A DNA stretch of 17,407 bases from an uncultured bacterium (GTDB lineage: Bacteria > Hydrogenedentota > Hydrogenedentia > Hydrogenedentales > CAITNO01): NCBI GenBank assembly GCA_937923585.1, contig CALDSM010000646.1, forward strand, positions 1 through 17,407, given 5' to 3'. This document shows, piece by piece, positions 6,159-14,250 of this stretch. The notes below the pieces were generated by a model. The model was not told the origin of the DNA. It did not search any database and saw only the letters and a list, made by a program, of their open reading frames with translations. The translations under genes were made by a program, and so were the position numbers. Numbering within the stretch: the stretch's first letter is position 1; every line of letters starts with the position of its first letter.

Positions 6159-9074
6159 ATGGGACGCATCTGGGCGGCAATTTCGCTGATATTGACTGTG
6201 GCGCTTCTCGGGGGCATGGCAGATGCCGGAGCGCAGGTCATCGGCACTACGGTGGTCTCGCTGGAGGGGAACGACTGGACCGTGGCGGCGGACCCTGGCA
6301 ATGTGGGGCGTGATCAGGGCTGGTGGAAGGCCGCGCTTCCGGATGCGAAACCGGCGCGGGTGCCGGGCATCTTCCAGGAGTCTTTGCCGGGCTATCACGG
6401 CGTGGCGTGGTATGGGCGCGAGTTCACCGCACCGCAGAACCCCTACAGTGGCGGGCGCTGCCTGATCCGTTTCCATGCCGTGGACTACCTCGCCGACGTG
6501 TGGGTCAATGACACGGCGGTCGGCGGCCACGAGGGCGGCGAGACGCCGTTCACCCTGGACATTACGGACGCGCTGAAGGCTGACGGACCAAACCGGCTGA
6601 CGATTCGTGTGCTCAATCCCAAGGCGGAACCCATTGACGGCATCGTGCTGGGCGAAACGCCGCACCGGAACAAGGTCCCTGCGGGCATCGGTGTGGGCGG
6701 CTCCTACAACGGCGGCGGCATCACCGAGCCGGTGGAGGTATTCTGGACCCCCGCCATCCGCATTGACGACGTCTATGTGCGTCCCGACTGGCAGACGGGC
6801 AAGGTGAAGGTGCGGGCGACACTCACCAACACCGGCGGTGCCGCCGTGGACGTCCCCGTGGAGTTCACCATTACGCCCGCGTTTGCCAACGAGCCCGTGG
6901 CGTCACTGACGCTGGCACACGCAGTCCCCTTGGGCACCGCCGCCGTGGCCTCCGAGATGACCGTGTCCAATCACCGACTGTGGCAGTTGGATGACCCGTA
7001 CCTGTACCGACTTACCACGCGTGTCGTCGCCGGGGAGAACAAGGATGCCAGCGAGAACAGCACGCGATTCGGCTTCCGCGAACTGCGCGTGGACAAGGGC
7101 TACTTCCACCTCAACGGCAAACGCATCTTCCTGAAGAGTTCCCACACGGGCAACCATTGCCCCTTTGGGGCGGTCCTCCCCCCCGCTTCCGCGCCGGACC
7201 TGCTGCGCAGGGACCTGCTGTACGTGAAGTCCTGCGGATTCAACACGATCCGGTTCATCGCCGGCATCGCCCACCCGTACCAGTTGGACCTGGCGGACGA
7301 AATCGGCCTGATGGTGTATGAAGAGAACCTCGCCTCGTGGCTGCTGGGCGAATCGCCCAAGATGGGCGAGCGTTTCGACGCGGACCTGCGCGAAATGGTG
7401 CTGCGCGACCGCAACCACCCGAGCGTGGTCATCTTCGGTCTGGTCAACGAGATGGGCAACGGCGCGCTGGCCCGGCATTCGGTGGGTAGTCTGGGCCTGC
7501 TCCGCTCGCTGGATGATTCGCGGCTCGTGCTCCAGCAAAGCGGCCGCTGGGACGGCCAGTACAACGTGGGGTCGGTCTGCAACCCGGGCGGCACGCAATG
7601 GGAGTACATGTGGGGCGTGGAAAACGCCGACTACCAGGGCACGGCCAAGAACGGCCCCTGGGGCGGCTATTTCGAGGGCGCTGGCGACGCGCATGTCTAT
7701 CCGGGCACGCCGCACACGCCCGCCATCGAGGCGGGCATCCGCAACCTGGGCAAAGACAGCAAGCCCGTGTTCCTGTCCGAATACGGCATCGGCAGCCTGA
7801 TGAACGCCGTCCGCGAACTGCGCCATTACGAACAGCACGGTGCCAATCCGGAATGGGACGACACCAAGTTCTTCAGGCAGACCGAGGAGAAGCTCACGGC
7901 CGACTGGATGCGGCTCGGCTTCGACGGCGTCTACGCCTTCCCGGAGGAGATGCTGCGCGACAGCCAGGCCATGCACTGCCGACAGCGCACCCTCGGGTTC
8001 AACCTGATCCGCTCCAACCCGAACATCTGCGGTTACAACCTCACCGGCCTGCTCGACCACGGCTACACCGGCGAGGGGCTGTGGACCTTCTGGCGTGAGT
8101 TCAAACCGGGCATCATGGACACGCTTCAGGATGGCTGGTCGCCGCTGCGCTGGTGCCTGTTCGCCGCGCCGATGAATGTATACGCGGGACGACCCGCCAA
8201 GCTGGAGGCCGTCCTGGCCAATGAAGACGTGCTCGCGCCCGGCAACTATCCCGCATGGCTGCGCGTGCTCGGCCCTAACGGCGTCGCTTGGGAAAAGAAA
8301 ATTGACGTGGTCATCCCGAAACCGGCGGAAGGCGAGGACGGACCGCTGGCGGTGCCGGTGCTCGATGAAGAGGTCACGTTCACCGGTCCCGCGGGCAAAT
8401 ACACCCTGTGCGCCACACTGGAACGCGGCGGTGCCCCCACCGGCGGACGCCTAACCTTCCATGTGTCCGAAGTGCCGCAGGGCACCGCAACGGCCGGCGT
8501 CTCCGTGGTGGGCGTGGAACCGCGCGTGGAAGAATGGCTGAAGTCACACGGCGTCGCGATTGTGGAGGACAGCCGCGTCATCCTGGTCGGCGAACTGAAG
8601 CCCGAACAGCGGGAAGGCCTGATGCAGCGCATCAATCAGGGCGGCACGGCGGTGTTCCTCAATCCGGGCGCATTCAAGGAGGGCGACGATGAAACCGCCC
8701 TGCTGCCGGTCAAGAACCGGGGCCGCCTCACCCATTTCTCCGACTGGCTTTACCACAAGGAATGCGTGGCAAAGCGGCACGCCGTCTTTACCGGGCTGCA
8801 AAGTCCCGGCGTCATGGACTGGGACTGCTACGGCCCGGTCATCTCCAACCTCTTCTTCGAGGGGCAGGACACGCCGGACGACACCGCCGCAGCGGCCTTC
8901 GCCGTCTGCCATTCCAGCCGCCCCGACGGTTATGCCGCGGGCGTGATGATAGGCGCATACAAGGTCGGCGAGGGTCGCATCGTGCTGAACACGTTCAACA
9001 TTCTCGACAACGTGGACCGGCACCCGGCGGCAGACATGCTGCTGCTGAACCTGATTGCCTATGCGGCACGGTAG
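6159..9074 (+). CDS. Exported glycoside hydrolase family 2 protein
   Basis: 971 residues. Start ATG 6159 is chosen over 6144 because TGGAGG sits 8 nt before it. Residues 1-25 form a signal peptide (hydrophobic ISLILTVALLGGMA, cleavage probably after Ala23 or Ala25), so it acts outside the inner membrane. The order is the GH2 sugar-binding jelly roll (about 45-200), an immunoglobulin-like domain (about 205-305), then a TIM barrel starting near FHLNGKRIFLKSSHTGNH. The acid/base is Glu431 in GLVNEMGNG, and the nucleophile is probably Glu541 in FLSEYG. C-terminal beta domains follow. The last roughly 190 residues begin at GVSVVGVEPRVEEWL and resemble a Rossmann/amidotransferase-like accessory domain, as in some beta-galactosidases. 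Substrate could be a beta-galactoside, glucuronide or mannoside and cannot be fixed. It may supply monosaccharide for the nearby importer. Confidence 0.9.
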   Translation: MGRIWAAISLILTVALLGGMADAGAQVIGTTVVSLEGNDWTVAADPGNVGRDQGWWKAALPDAKPARVPGIFQESLPGYHGVAWYGREFTAPQNPYSGGRCLIRFHAVDYLADVWVNDTAVGGHEGGETPFTLDITDALKADGPNRLTIRVLNPKAEPIDGIVLGETPHRNKVPAGIGVGGSYNGGGITEPVEVFWTPAIRIDDVYVRPDWQTGKVKVRATLTNTGGAAVDVPVEFTITPAFANEPVASLTLAHAVPLGTAAVASEMTVSNHRLWQLDDPYLYRLTTRVVAGENKDASENSTRFGFRELRVDKGYFHLNGKRIFLKSSHTGNHCPFGAVLPPASAPDLLRRDLLYVKSCGFNTIRFIAGIAHPYQLDLADEIGLMVYEENLASWLLGESPKMGERFDADLREMVLRDRNHPSVVIFGLVNEMGNGALARHSVGSLGLLRSLDDSRLVLQQSGRWDGQYNVGSVCNPGGTQWEYMWGVENADYQGTAKNGPWGGYFEGAGDAHVYPGTPHTPAIEAGIRNLGKDSKPVFLSEYGIGSLMNAVRELRHYEQHGANPEWDDTKFFRQTEEKLTADWMRLGFDGVYAFPEEMLRDSQAMHCRQRTLGFNLIRSNPNICGYNLTGLLDHGYTGEGLWTFWREFKPGIMDTLQDGWSPLRWCLFAAPMNVYAGRPAKLEAVLANEDVLAPGNYPAWLRVLGPNGVAWEKKIDVVIPKPAEGEDGPLAVPVLDEEVTFTGPAGKYTLCATLERGGAPTGGRLTFHVSEVPQGTATAGVSVVGVEPRVEEWLKSHGVAIVEDSRVILVGELKPEQREGLMQRINQGGTAVFLNPGAFKEGDDETALLPVKNRGRLTHFSDWLYHKECVAKRHAVFTGLQSPGVMDWDCYGPVISNLFFEGQDTPDDTAAAAFAVCHSSRPDGYAAGVMIGAYKVGEGRIVLNTFNILDNVDRHPAADMLLLNLIAYAAR

Positions 9075-9109
9075 ACTCGCGGCAAAGGAACGCGCTGGCC
9101 CGCCCCCAT

Positions 9110-9138
9110 TTGCGCCGTGCGGCCTTTCCTGATACCTT
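9110..9138 (+). promoter_or_regulatory. Weak promoter-like sequence before the small GT2 gene
   Basis: TTGCGC (9110-9115), a 17-nt spacer and TACCTT (9133-9138), with a TG one base before the -10. Only three of six bases match in each box. The -10 ends 7 nt before ATG 9146, so transcription would begin at or next to the start codon. That implies a leaderless message, or use of the in-frame ATG at 9161. Confidence 0.25.
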
Positions 9139-9145
9139 TAGACGC

Positions 9146-10015
9146 ATGAACCGGCCCGCCATGCCAGCCCTGTCCGATGACCCGCCCGTCTCGGTGATCC
9201 TGACGAGCTACAATTACGCCCGCTTTGTGGGGCAGGCCATCGACAGCGTCTTTGGGCAGACCCACGGCAACTGCGAACTCATTGTCGTGGATGACGGGTC
9301 CACTGACGGGTCGCCCGAGGTCATCCGCGAGAAACTGGCCAATGCACCCTTCCCCGCCCGCCTTCTGTGCCAGGAAAACCGGGGCCAGGCCGCCGCCATG
9401 AACACCGCTTTTGGCGAGGCAAAGGGCGAGGTGATTGCCTTTCTCGACAGCGACGACCACTGGGCGCCCACCAAATTGCAGGAAATGCTGGCCTTCATGA
9501 AAACCCTGCCGGACGGTGCGGTTTACCAGCACCAGGTGGAGGACGGCTCCGGCAAGCGCTTCTTCAACCCCATATGCAGTGGCGATTTCTATCCCCTGTG
9601 GCTCGAAACGGGCGAAGTCAACACCGCCACGCGCCACGACCTGTTTCTGGTGTTCGCCCCCACCTCGGCCCTAATGTTCCACAAGAGCGTGCTGGACCGG
9701 ATCTTCCCCCTGCCCGAGCAACTGGTCGTTTGTCCGGACACCTTCATCGCATTTATCGCCTGCCGCTTCGGCCCGCTCTACTCCAACCCGCGCACCCTCG
9801 GCGCTTGGCGCTTTCACAACGACAACGCGGGCAAGAAAAGCCGCTTCAGCTACAAGAAGTATGGGGTGCCGGTGCTACTCGCCGCCATTAACGATCGGCT
9901 TCGCGCGCTGGGCGATCCCATCCGTCTCACCTACCGCCCGATTGCAGTGCTTTGGGAACCGGTGCGGCTGGTCCGCGAGGCGCTTGCCCGCCGAAGAAAA
10001 AAACGCGGCGGCTGA
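9146..10015 (+). CDS. Family 2 glycosyltransferase
   Basis: 289 residues with the GT-A fold of GT2 enzymes, which transfer a sugar from a nucleotide donor in the cytoplasm. PVSVILTSYNYARFV opens the fold near residue 14. VVDDGSTDG (Asp49-Asp50) binds the nucleotide, and the metal-binding DSDD is at residues 101-104. ENRGQAAAMNTA lies between them. No membrane segment is seen. No Shine-Dalgarno sequence precedes the ATG, and a second in-frame ATG at 9161 is possible. The gene starts 71 nt after the glycoside hydrolase and opens the glycosyltransferase cluster. A role in surface-glycan assembly is inferred from that context; the sugar is unknown. Confidence 0.88.
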   Translation: MNRPAMPALSDDPPVSVILTSYNYARFVGQAIDSVFGQTHGNCELIVVDDGSTDGSPEVIREKLANAPFPARLLCQENRGQAAAMNTAFGEAKGEVIAFLDSDDHWAPTKLQEMLAFMKTLPDGAVYQHQVEDGSGKRFFNPICSGDFYPLWLETGEVNTATRHDLFLVFAPTSALMFHKSVLDRIFPLPEQLVVCPDTFIAFIACRFGPLYSNPRTLGAWRFHNDNAGKKSRFSYKKYGVPVLLAAINDRLRALGDPIRLTYRPIAVLWEPVRLVREALARRRKKRGG

Positions 10016-10085
10016 GCCTGTTCCCGGCAGACGGTTTTGAGAAAAATGACGGAACAAGCCGTGTTACCGACAGACCACCATGGGG

Positions 10086-10094
10086 TGCTAGAGT
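10086..10094 (+). promoter_or_regulatory. Extended -10 promoter of the GT4 gene
   Basis: TGCTAGAGT matches the extended -10 form seen at 6120-6128 and, on the other strand, 4909-4917. It ends 32 nt before the ATG at 10127. Its presence argues that translation starts at 10127 rather than at the in-frame ATG at 10037, which lies upstream of it. Confidence 0.45.
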
Positions 10095-10126
10095 GTGTCC
10101 GTAGCCGCACGATAAATACGGACCGT

Positions 10127-11281
10127 ATGGCCATGGCAACACCCAGATTAACCATCATCGCCCCATCACTTTACAACCATGGCAACGGCGTCTCCCAAGT
10201 CGTGCGGGATCTTTCGTCGGAATGCCTTCGCCAGGGGCTTCCCCTGGAAGTGCTTGCGCTGGCGTGCGCGGACGACACGGCCTCGTTCAGGGATGAGCTG
10301 CTTTTTGCTCACCGGCTTCTTCCCATGCGGGGACCGCGCGAATTCGGGTATGCCCCGGGATTGCGTGCGGCGCTGCTGCATGCGGACGCCCAGGTATTCC
10401 ATGACCACAGCGTTTGGAGGTACTCAGGGATCGTCGCGGCCAGTGTGGGACGCAGCCGGAATATCCCCGTCATTGTATCCCCGCATGACGGACTCTCGAG
10501 ATGGTCCATGGCCGCCAACCCGTTCAAGAAGAGACTGGCCCTGCTGGCGTATCAACGCCGCAGCTTGCAGGCGGCCGCCCTGCTTCATGCCACGGCGGAA
10601 AGCGAGGCCGAAGACATGCGCGCGCTTGGGCTGAGACAGCCCATTGCCGTCATTCCCAATGGCATTGTGCTGCCTCCCCGGGTTGCGCGGGAAGAGGCGG
10701 ACCGGACCCCGCGCATCGCGCTCTTTCTCTCTCGACTTCACCCCAGGAAGGGTTTGCCCAATCTGATTGGGGCTTGGGCCAAAGTGCGCCCGAAAGGCTG
10801 GAAGCTGCTGGTAGCCGGGCCGGATTTCAAGGGACATCAGGCGGAGGCGGCGCGTGCTGTGCGCGCGGCGGGACTCTCGGATTGCGTGGAGTTTGTTGGC
10901 CCCGTGTACGGCAAGGCAAAATGGAGCCTGTTCGCCCGGACGAGCCTGTTTGTTCTGCCGACGTTCAGCGAGAACTTCGGACTGGTGGTGGCCGAGGCGC
11001 TGGCATGCGGGGTGCCCACGATTGTCACCAAGGGGGCCCCCTGGCGGGAGGTTGAAACGGAGGGCTGCGGCTGGTGGACAGACCTCGGTGTTGAGCCGCT
11101 GGCCGCCGCGTTGGACGCGGCCACACGTCTTTCCCCGGACATTTTGCGGGCCATGGGTGCACGTGGAAGCGCCCTGGTGGAAAACAAGTACACTTGGCCT
11201 CGCTTTGCGGCACAGATGATAGAAACATACCGTTGGGTAAATGGGGAAGGCGAGAAGCCGGCGTGTGTTCATGGCGTGTGA
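10127..11281 (+). CDS. Family 4 glycosyltransferase (GT-B fold)
   Basis: 384 residues. The frame is open from 10037, but family similarity begins at ATPRLTIIAPSLYNHGNG, just after ATG 10127, and a promoter lies between. The N-terminal half has the Gly-rich acceptor loop NHGNGVSQVV and the SPHDGLSRW segment. The hinge and donor domain show VIPNGI, FLSRLHPRKGLPNLI and LLVAGPDFKG. The GT4 EX7E motif is Glu282-Glu290 (SENFGLVVAEALACG). These are retaining, nucleotide-sugar-dependent enzymes of capsule, O-antigen and exopolysaccharide assembly. It is soluble or peripheral, with no transmembrane segment. A function in surface-glycan synthesis follows from the neighbours. Confidence 0.92.
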   Translation: MAMATPRLTIIAPSLYNHGNGVSQVVRDLSSECLRQGLPLEVLALACADDTASFRDELLFAHRLLPMRGPREFGYAPGLRAALLHADAQVFHDHSVWRYSGIVAASVGRSRNIPVIVSPHDGLSRWSMAANPFKKRLALLAYQRRSLQAAALLHATAESEAEDMRALGLRQPIAVIPNGIVLPPRVAREEADRTPRIALFLSRLHPRKGLPNLIGAWAKVRPKGWKLLVAGPDFKGHQAEAARAVRAAGLSDCVEFVGPVYGKAKWSLFARTSLFVLPTFSENFGLVVAEALACGVPTIVTKGAPWREVETEGCGWWTDLGVEPLAAALDAATRLSPDILRAMGARGSALVENKYTWPRFAAQMIETYRWVNGEGEKPACVHGV

Positions 11282-11465
11282 ACGCGAATGGCAGGACTGT
11301 CGCCCAAAGTCCGACAAGTTGCCGCTGTAGGTCTTCGGTCCCCAGTCCGCGTCCGCCTAGCGACGTCCGTCCGGGGCCGTTTGTCGGTCGGCCAGCCGTG
11401 GCTGCCCAACGCCCTGCTGTCCCCGGCCAGATGGATGCCCAGTTCGGGCAATCGTAGCGCCCTCT

Positions 11466-11510
11466 TTCACATATAGTTCGATGGTTATATATATTACAAT
11501 TACATTGTAA
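11466..11510 (+). promoter_or_regulatory. AT-rich promoter-like site with an overlapping perfect palindrome
   Basis: TTCACA (11466-11471) matches the -35 box at five of six bases. It is followed after 16 nt by TATATA (11488-11493) or after 18 nt by TATATT. Directly over the expected transcription start lies TTACAAT-TAC-ATTGTAA (11494-11510), a perfect 7+3+7 inverted repeat, which is the geometry of a repressor operator. The next gene start is 228 nt away, so this could belong to a decayed mobile element rather than to that gene. Confidence 0.4.
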
Positions 11511-11557
11511 GGGTGTTGCACATGATTCTGCCTCAGGCGGGCCCATTCCAGGCCTGC

Positions 11558-11653
11558 GCGAGGCCATTTCCCCGCTCGGCCTGGGGTAGACCCAAAATCC
11601 CCGTGCATGTAATTACATACAGGCACAAAAGGCTAGCCATTTCTCGAATACCT
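11558..11653 (+). repeat. Diverged intergenic repeat, copy A
   Basis: Aligns end to end with 14217-14313, roughly three-quarters identical by eye with a few 1-2 nt gaps. Shared blocks include ATTTCCCCGC, CAAAATCCCCG, ACAGGCACAAAAGG and AATACCT. Both copies are on the same strand, immediately upstream of a glycosyltransferase gene. Copy A also contains the palindrome ATGTAATTACAT (11607-11618), which is absent from copy B. Either relics of one mobile element or a duplicated leader. Confidence 0.7.
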
Positions 11654-11667
11654 TGGACAGCCCCGCG

Positions 11668-11696
11668 TTGACTGTTCTTTGGAGGTGGGTTAGGAT
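11668..11696 (+). promoter_or_regulatory. Sigma-70-type promoter of the GT2 fusion gene
   Basis: TTGACT (11668-11673), an exact 17-nt spacer and TAGGAT (11691-11696). The predicted transcript would start near 11703, about 35 nt before ATG 11738. It begins 15 nt after repeat copy A. Confidence 0.6.
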
Positions 11697-11737
11697 AGAC
11701 GGGTTGCACGCCCCGACCGCATTTCTTGGAAACCCGC

Positions 11738-14062
11738 ATGCTCAAGGATCAACCGGCAAATACCGAATCTGCGCCCCTGTCCGCCGGGGAGCGGGCCCAT
11801 TGGCTCGAGAATGCCCTGCTGGTCTCTGAATGGCTGGAAGACCTGTGTCTCGCCGCGTCCGAAATGGACGCGCTCTGGTGGTGGCAGCTCGGGGGGCGCG
11901 TCCATCTGGTCAAGACGGGGGCGAAGGGGCCGCTGGGGCACGTTGCCGCATGGCGGGAGGAGGCGGTTGTTTTGCAGCGCGACCTGCTGGGACGGCTGGA
12001 GGCGGGCACACTGGACCAAAGCGCGGCGCACCAGGGTCTTGCCCGGCTGACCGAAATGGTGCCGGCGATGCACCGGGAGATACTGCGTGCCGCGGGCTGT
12101 CCCTGGTGGCGCATCGGCCTTGTGCTGCGCATGCTGTCCGGCGCCCTGGGCTTGAAAATACCGAGATTCCGCATGCCCACCGAGGATGCCTCCGAAGTGA
12201 TGGCCCGGTTCCGCCGCTGGAAGGCGCGTCCGGAATCCGGCGCCGCTGCAAATGTTGTCCCCCCGACGGCGCCGCAGCCGAAGGCGTGGCGAAAGTCACG
12301 TTTCCACCAACTGGTGCGCCCGCTGGCGGAAAAGGGCGACTGGCCCGCTTTTGGGGCGGCCTTTCGCGCAAGTGAGCAGCGGTTGGCGGCCGGGCGGCGA
12401 AACCTGCCGCCCTCCGGCGGGCCGCTGGTGTCGGTGATCATGGCCGCTTGGAACCGCGCGGAGGTCGTCGCCGAGGCCGTCGGCAGCGTGATGGACCAGA
12501 CCTGGTCCAACTGGGAACTGATCGTGTGCGACGACGGCAGCGACGACGGCACGGCCGACGCGGCCTGCAAGGCGGGCGACAGGCGGGTCCGCGTGCTGCG
12601 GCTTACCCACGGCGGCGCGGCCCTGGCCCGCAACCGGGGGTTGTTCGAGGCGCGCGGGGAGTACATCGCCTATCTGGACACGGACAACCTGTGGCATCCG
12701 GCCTTTCTGGAGATCATGGCAAGCACACTGGAGGAACATCGCGGGCGCTGGTGCGCCTTTGCGCGGTACGTGGACGCCTGGGCGGACCCGGCGGGGAACC
12801 TGCGGCTGCGGTCGGCCCGCGCACTGGAGTTCTCCTATGAACGGCTGGCGGAAAAGAATTACATAGATTTGAACGGCTTCTTCCACCGGGCCGAGCTTCA
12901 GCGGCTGTTCGGGGGATTCACCGAATCGCTTCCGCGCAGCCAGGACTGGGACCTCGCGCTCAAATACACTTTTGCGCAGGACCCGGTGCTCGTGGACCGC
13001 TATCTGATGCTTTACCGTCGCAACACCGCATGGGGCCAGCTTACCGACACCCAGCGCCGCCACGACGCGTTTACCGAGGCGACCATTGCGGAGAATGTGC
13101 GGAGCCATTATGCGGGCGGACTGGCCGCCCCCCGACGGGGCGCCAAACGGCGCGTAACCGTGGTGTCCTGCGACCTGCGGCCCGGTGATGCGGTGCGCGG
13201 CAAGGCACTCGCCGCGGCCCTGCGCGCGGCGGGATTCGACGCGCAGGAGCGGTGCATTGCCGGGGCGGGATTGAAGGAGGGTGCGTGGGATGCCCGCAGC
13301 CACCTGGATACCGCGGCAGGCGGCGTCGTGGTGTGCGTGGGTGCGCTGCGCCATACCCTTGGACTCGGATTGGCCGCATCGGCCGAATACGGCGTGGGCA
13401 TCGTGCTCGACCTGACAGAGGCCGATGTGAACAGCAAAGGAACGGTGCCGGATATGGCATCGAGAGCCGCCGTCTGGACCACCGGCAATCCCCGGGTGGA
13501 CCGGATGCTCGACGGGCGGGCGACTTTTCTTGGCGGCTACGAGGGCGAAGGACTCGTGGACCACCGGCCCGAGGCCCGCCGGGTGTTGTGGGCGGGGCGG
13601 AAAGACAGCAAGGCGCGGCCCACACCGGCAGAACTGGCGCTGGGCATCGACCTGCCGGACCACGTGGTCACAGACAAGCCGGCGGAACGGTGGAGTGCCG
13701 CACTTTTCTGGCCCGTGATGGCTCCGACGCCGCGCTACAGCCTTGATCCCTTTGCGCTGGCCAAAGCTTTTGCCGCGGGCGCGCCGGTCATTATCGGCGA
13801 CCCTGCGGGTCCCGATGAACTGGCCCGGCAGGACGTGGTCCGCTGGGTCAACCCTGAAGACGACGAGTCGCTCCGCGATGCGATAGACGAGGCATTGGAA
13901 CGCCGCGGCCCAGCGGGCGAACGTATCGCCAACGCCCGGCGGCTGTACGAGCGCCAATACAGTGTCCAAGCCGCGGCAACGCAGTTTGCGGTGGTCTGGG
14001 AACGGGCCATGGCGGCGGCCAAGAATCAAAACACCGGTTTGCGTTCCCACAGACGCAGATAG
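11738..14062 (+). CDS. Large glycosyltransferase: GT2 domain fused to a GT-B-like domain
   Basis: 774 residues in three parts. Residues 1 to about 225 are a helical, tryptophan-containing region (LWWWQLGG near 46-53) that I do not recognise. Residues 229 to about 460 are a GT2 domain: LVSVIMAAWNRAEVV, CDDGSDDGT with Asp265-Asp266, then AALARNRGL, and the metal-binding DTD at 314-316. Residues 472 to about 765 resemble a reduced GT4/GT-B half. They open with a Rossmann-like VTVVSCDLRPGDAVRG and close with AKAFAAGAPVIIGDP, VNPEDDESLRDAIDEAL and ARRLYERQYSV, the usual GT4 tail. The clear EX7E glutamates are not seen, so this half may be a binding module. Start ATG 11738 is used rather than TTG 11726; its ribosome site is weak (TTGGA). 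It probably adds one or more sugars to the same surface glycan as its neighbours. Confidence 0.85.
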   Translation: MLKDQPANTESAPLSAGERAHWLENALLVSEWLEDLCLAASEMDALWWWQLGGRVHLVKTGAKGPLGHVAAWREEAVVLQRDLLGRLEAGTLDQSAAHQGLARLTEMVPAMHREILRAAGCPWWRIGLVLRMLSGALGLKIPRFRMPTEDASEVMARFRRWKARPESGAAANVVPPTAPQPKAWRKSRFHQLVRPLAEKGDWPAFGAAFRASEQRLAAGRRNLPPSGGPLVSVIMAAWNRAEVVAEAVGSVMDQTWSNWELIVCDDGSDDGTADAACKAGDRRVRVLRLTHGGAALARNRGLFEARGEYIAYLDTDNLWHPAFLEIMASTLEEHRGRWCAFARYVDAWADPAGNLRLRSARALEFSYERLAEKNYIDLNGFFHRAELQRLFGGFTESLPRSQDWDLALKYTFAQDPVLVDRYLMLYRRNTAWGQLTDTQRRHDAFTEATIAENVRSHYAGGLAAPRRGAKRRVTVVSCDLRPGDAVRGKALAAALRAAGFDAQERCIAGAGLKEGAWDARSHLDTAAGGVVVCVGALRHTLGLGLAASAEYGVGIVLDLTEADVNSKGTVPDMASRAAVWTTGNPRVDRMLDGRATFLGGYEGEGLVDHRPEARRVLWAGRKDSKARPTPAELALGIDLPDHVVTDKPAERWSAALFWPVMAPTPRYSLDPFALAKAFAAGAPVIIGDPAGPDELARQDVVRWVNPEDDESLRDAIDEALERRGPAGERIANARRLYERQYSVQAAATQFAVVWERAMAAAKNQNTGLRSHRRR

Positions 14063-14119
14063 GCGCGGCCGTTTTCACTCGCAAGACCAGACCACGAATT
14101 TGGGAAAATTGATGTTCCC

Positions 14120-14148
14120 TTGACTCCAGTCGCCCCAAGGGGTAGTGT
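14120..14148 (+). promoter_or_regulatory. Sigma-70-type promoter-like sequence in the second long gap
   Basis: TTGACT (14120-14125), 17 nt, TAGTGT (14143-14148). It lies about 70 nt before repeat copy B, similar to the distance between the AT-rich promoter-like site and copy A. It could read through to the ArnT-like gene at 14458, or be the promoter of a dead insertion sequence whose reading frame starts at 14149. Confidence 0.4.
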
Positions 14149-14250
14149 ATGGCCGTAGATGAGGTTCCCAAAAACCGGCGGGAGTTCGACTCGCTGTTCT
14201 CTTCAGAGGAGGCGTGGCGAGCGGCTATTTCCCCGCCAGGCTTGGGGTAA
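14149..14250 (+). pseudogene. Possible relic of an IS1595-type transposase N-terminus
   Basis: A 33-codon frame, preceded by AAGGGG at a suitable distance, translates to MAVDEVPKNRREFDSLFSSEEAWR and then stops at TAA 14248-14250. The pattern EFxxxFxxEEA resembles the start of IS1595-family transposases, where an acidic helix is followed by a cysteine/RWP zinc-binding segment. That segment and all the rest are missing, and the frame runs into repeat copy B. The similarity is short and recalled by eye, so this could be coincidence. It might equally be an unrelated short peptide. Confidence 0.3.

Larger units (their letters stand above)
11282..11667. other. Long intergenic region before the GT2 fusion gene
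   Basis: No gene is recognisable. The first 170 bases are GC-rich, with small hairpins such as TGCCC-AGTTC-GGGCA at 11436-11450. An abrupt AT-rich island follows at 11466-11511 with a promoter-like pair and a palindrome, then repeat copy A at 11558-11653. A 48-codon open frame from 11522 (plus) resembles no known family and is not called. Confidence 0.5.

Noticed and set aside
5844..6665. 273-codon minus-strand frame crossing the inverted repeat and the start of the glycoside hydrolase
   Set aside because: Part of it is chance translation of the repeat arms (RFARND-like text) and part is antisense to a real gene.
12296..14050. 584-codon minus-strand frame opposite the GT2 fusion
   Set aside because: Shadow of the GT2 coding region; no start signal or domain.
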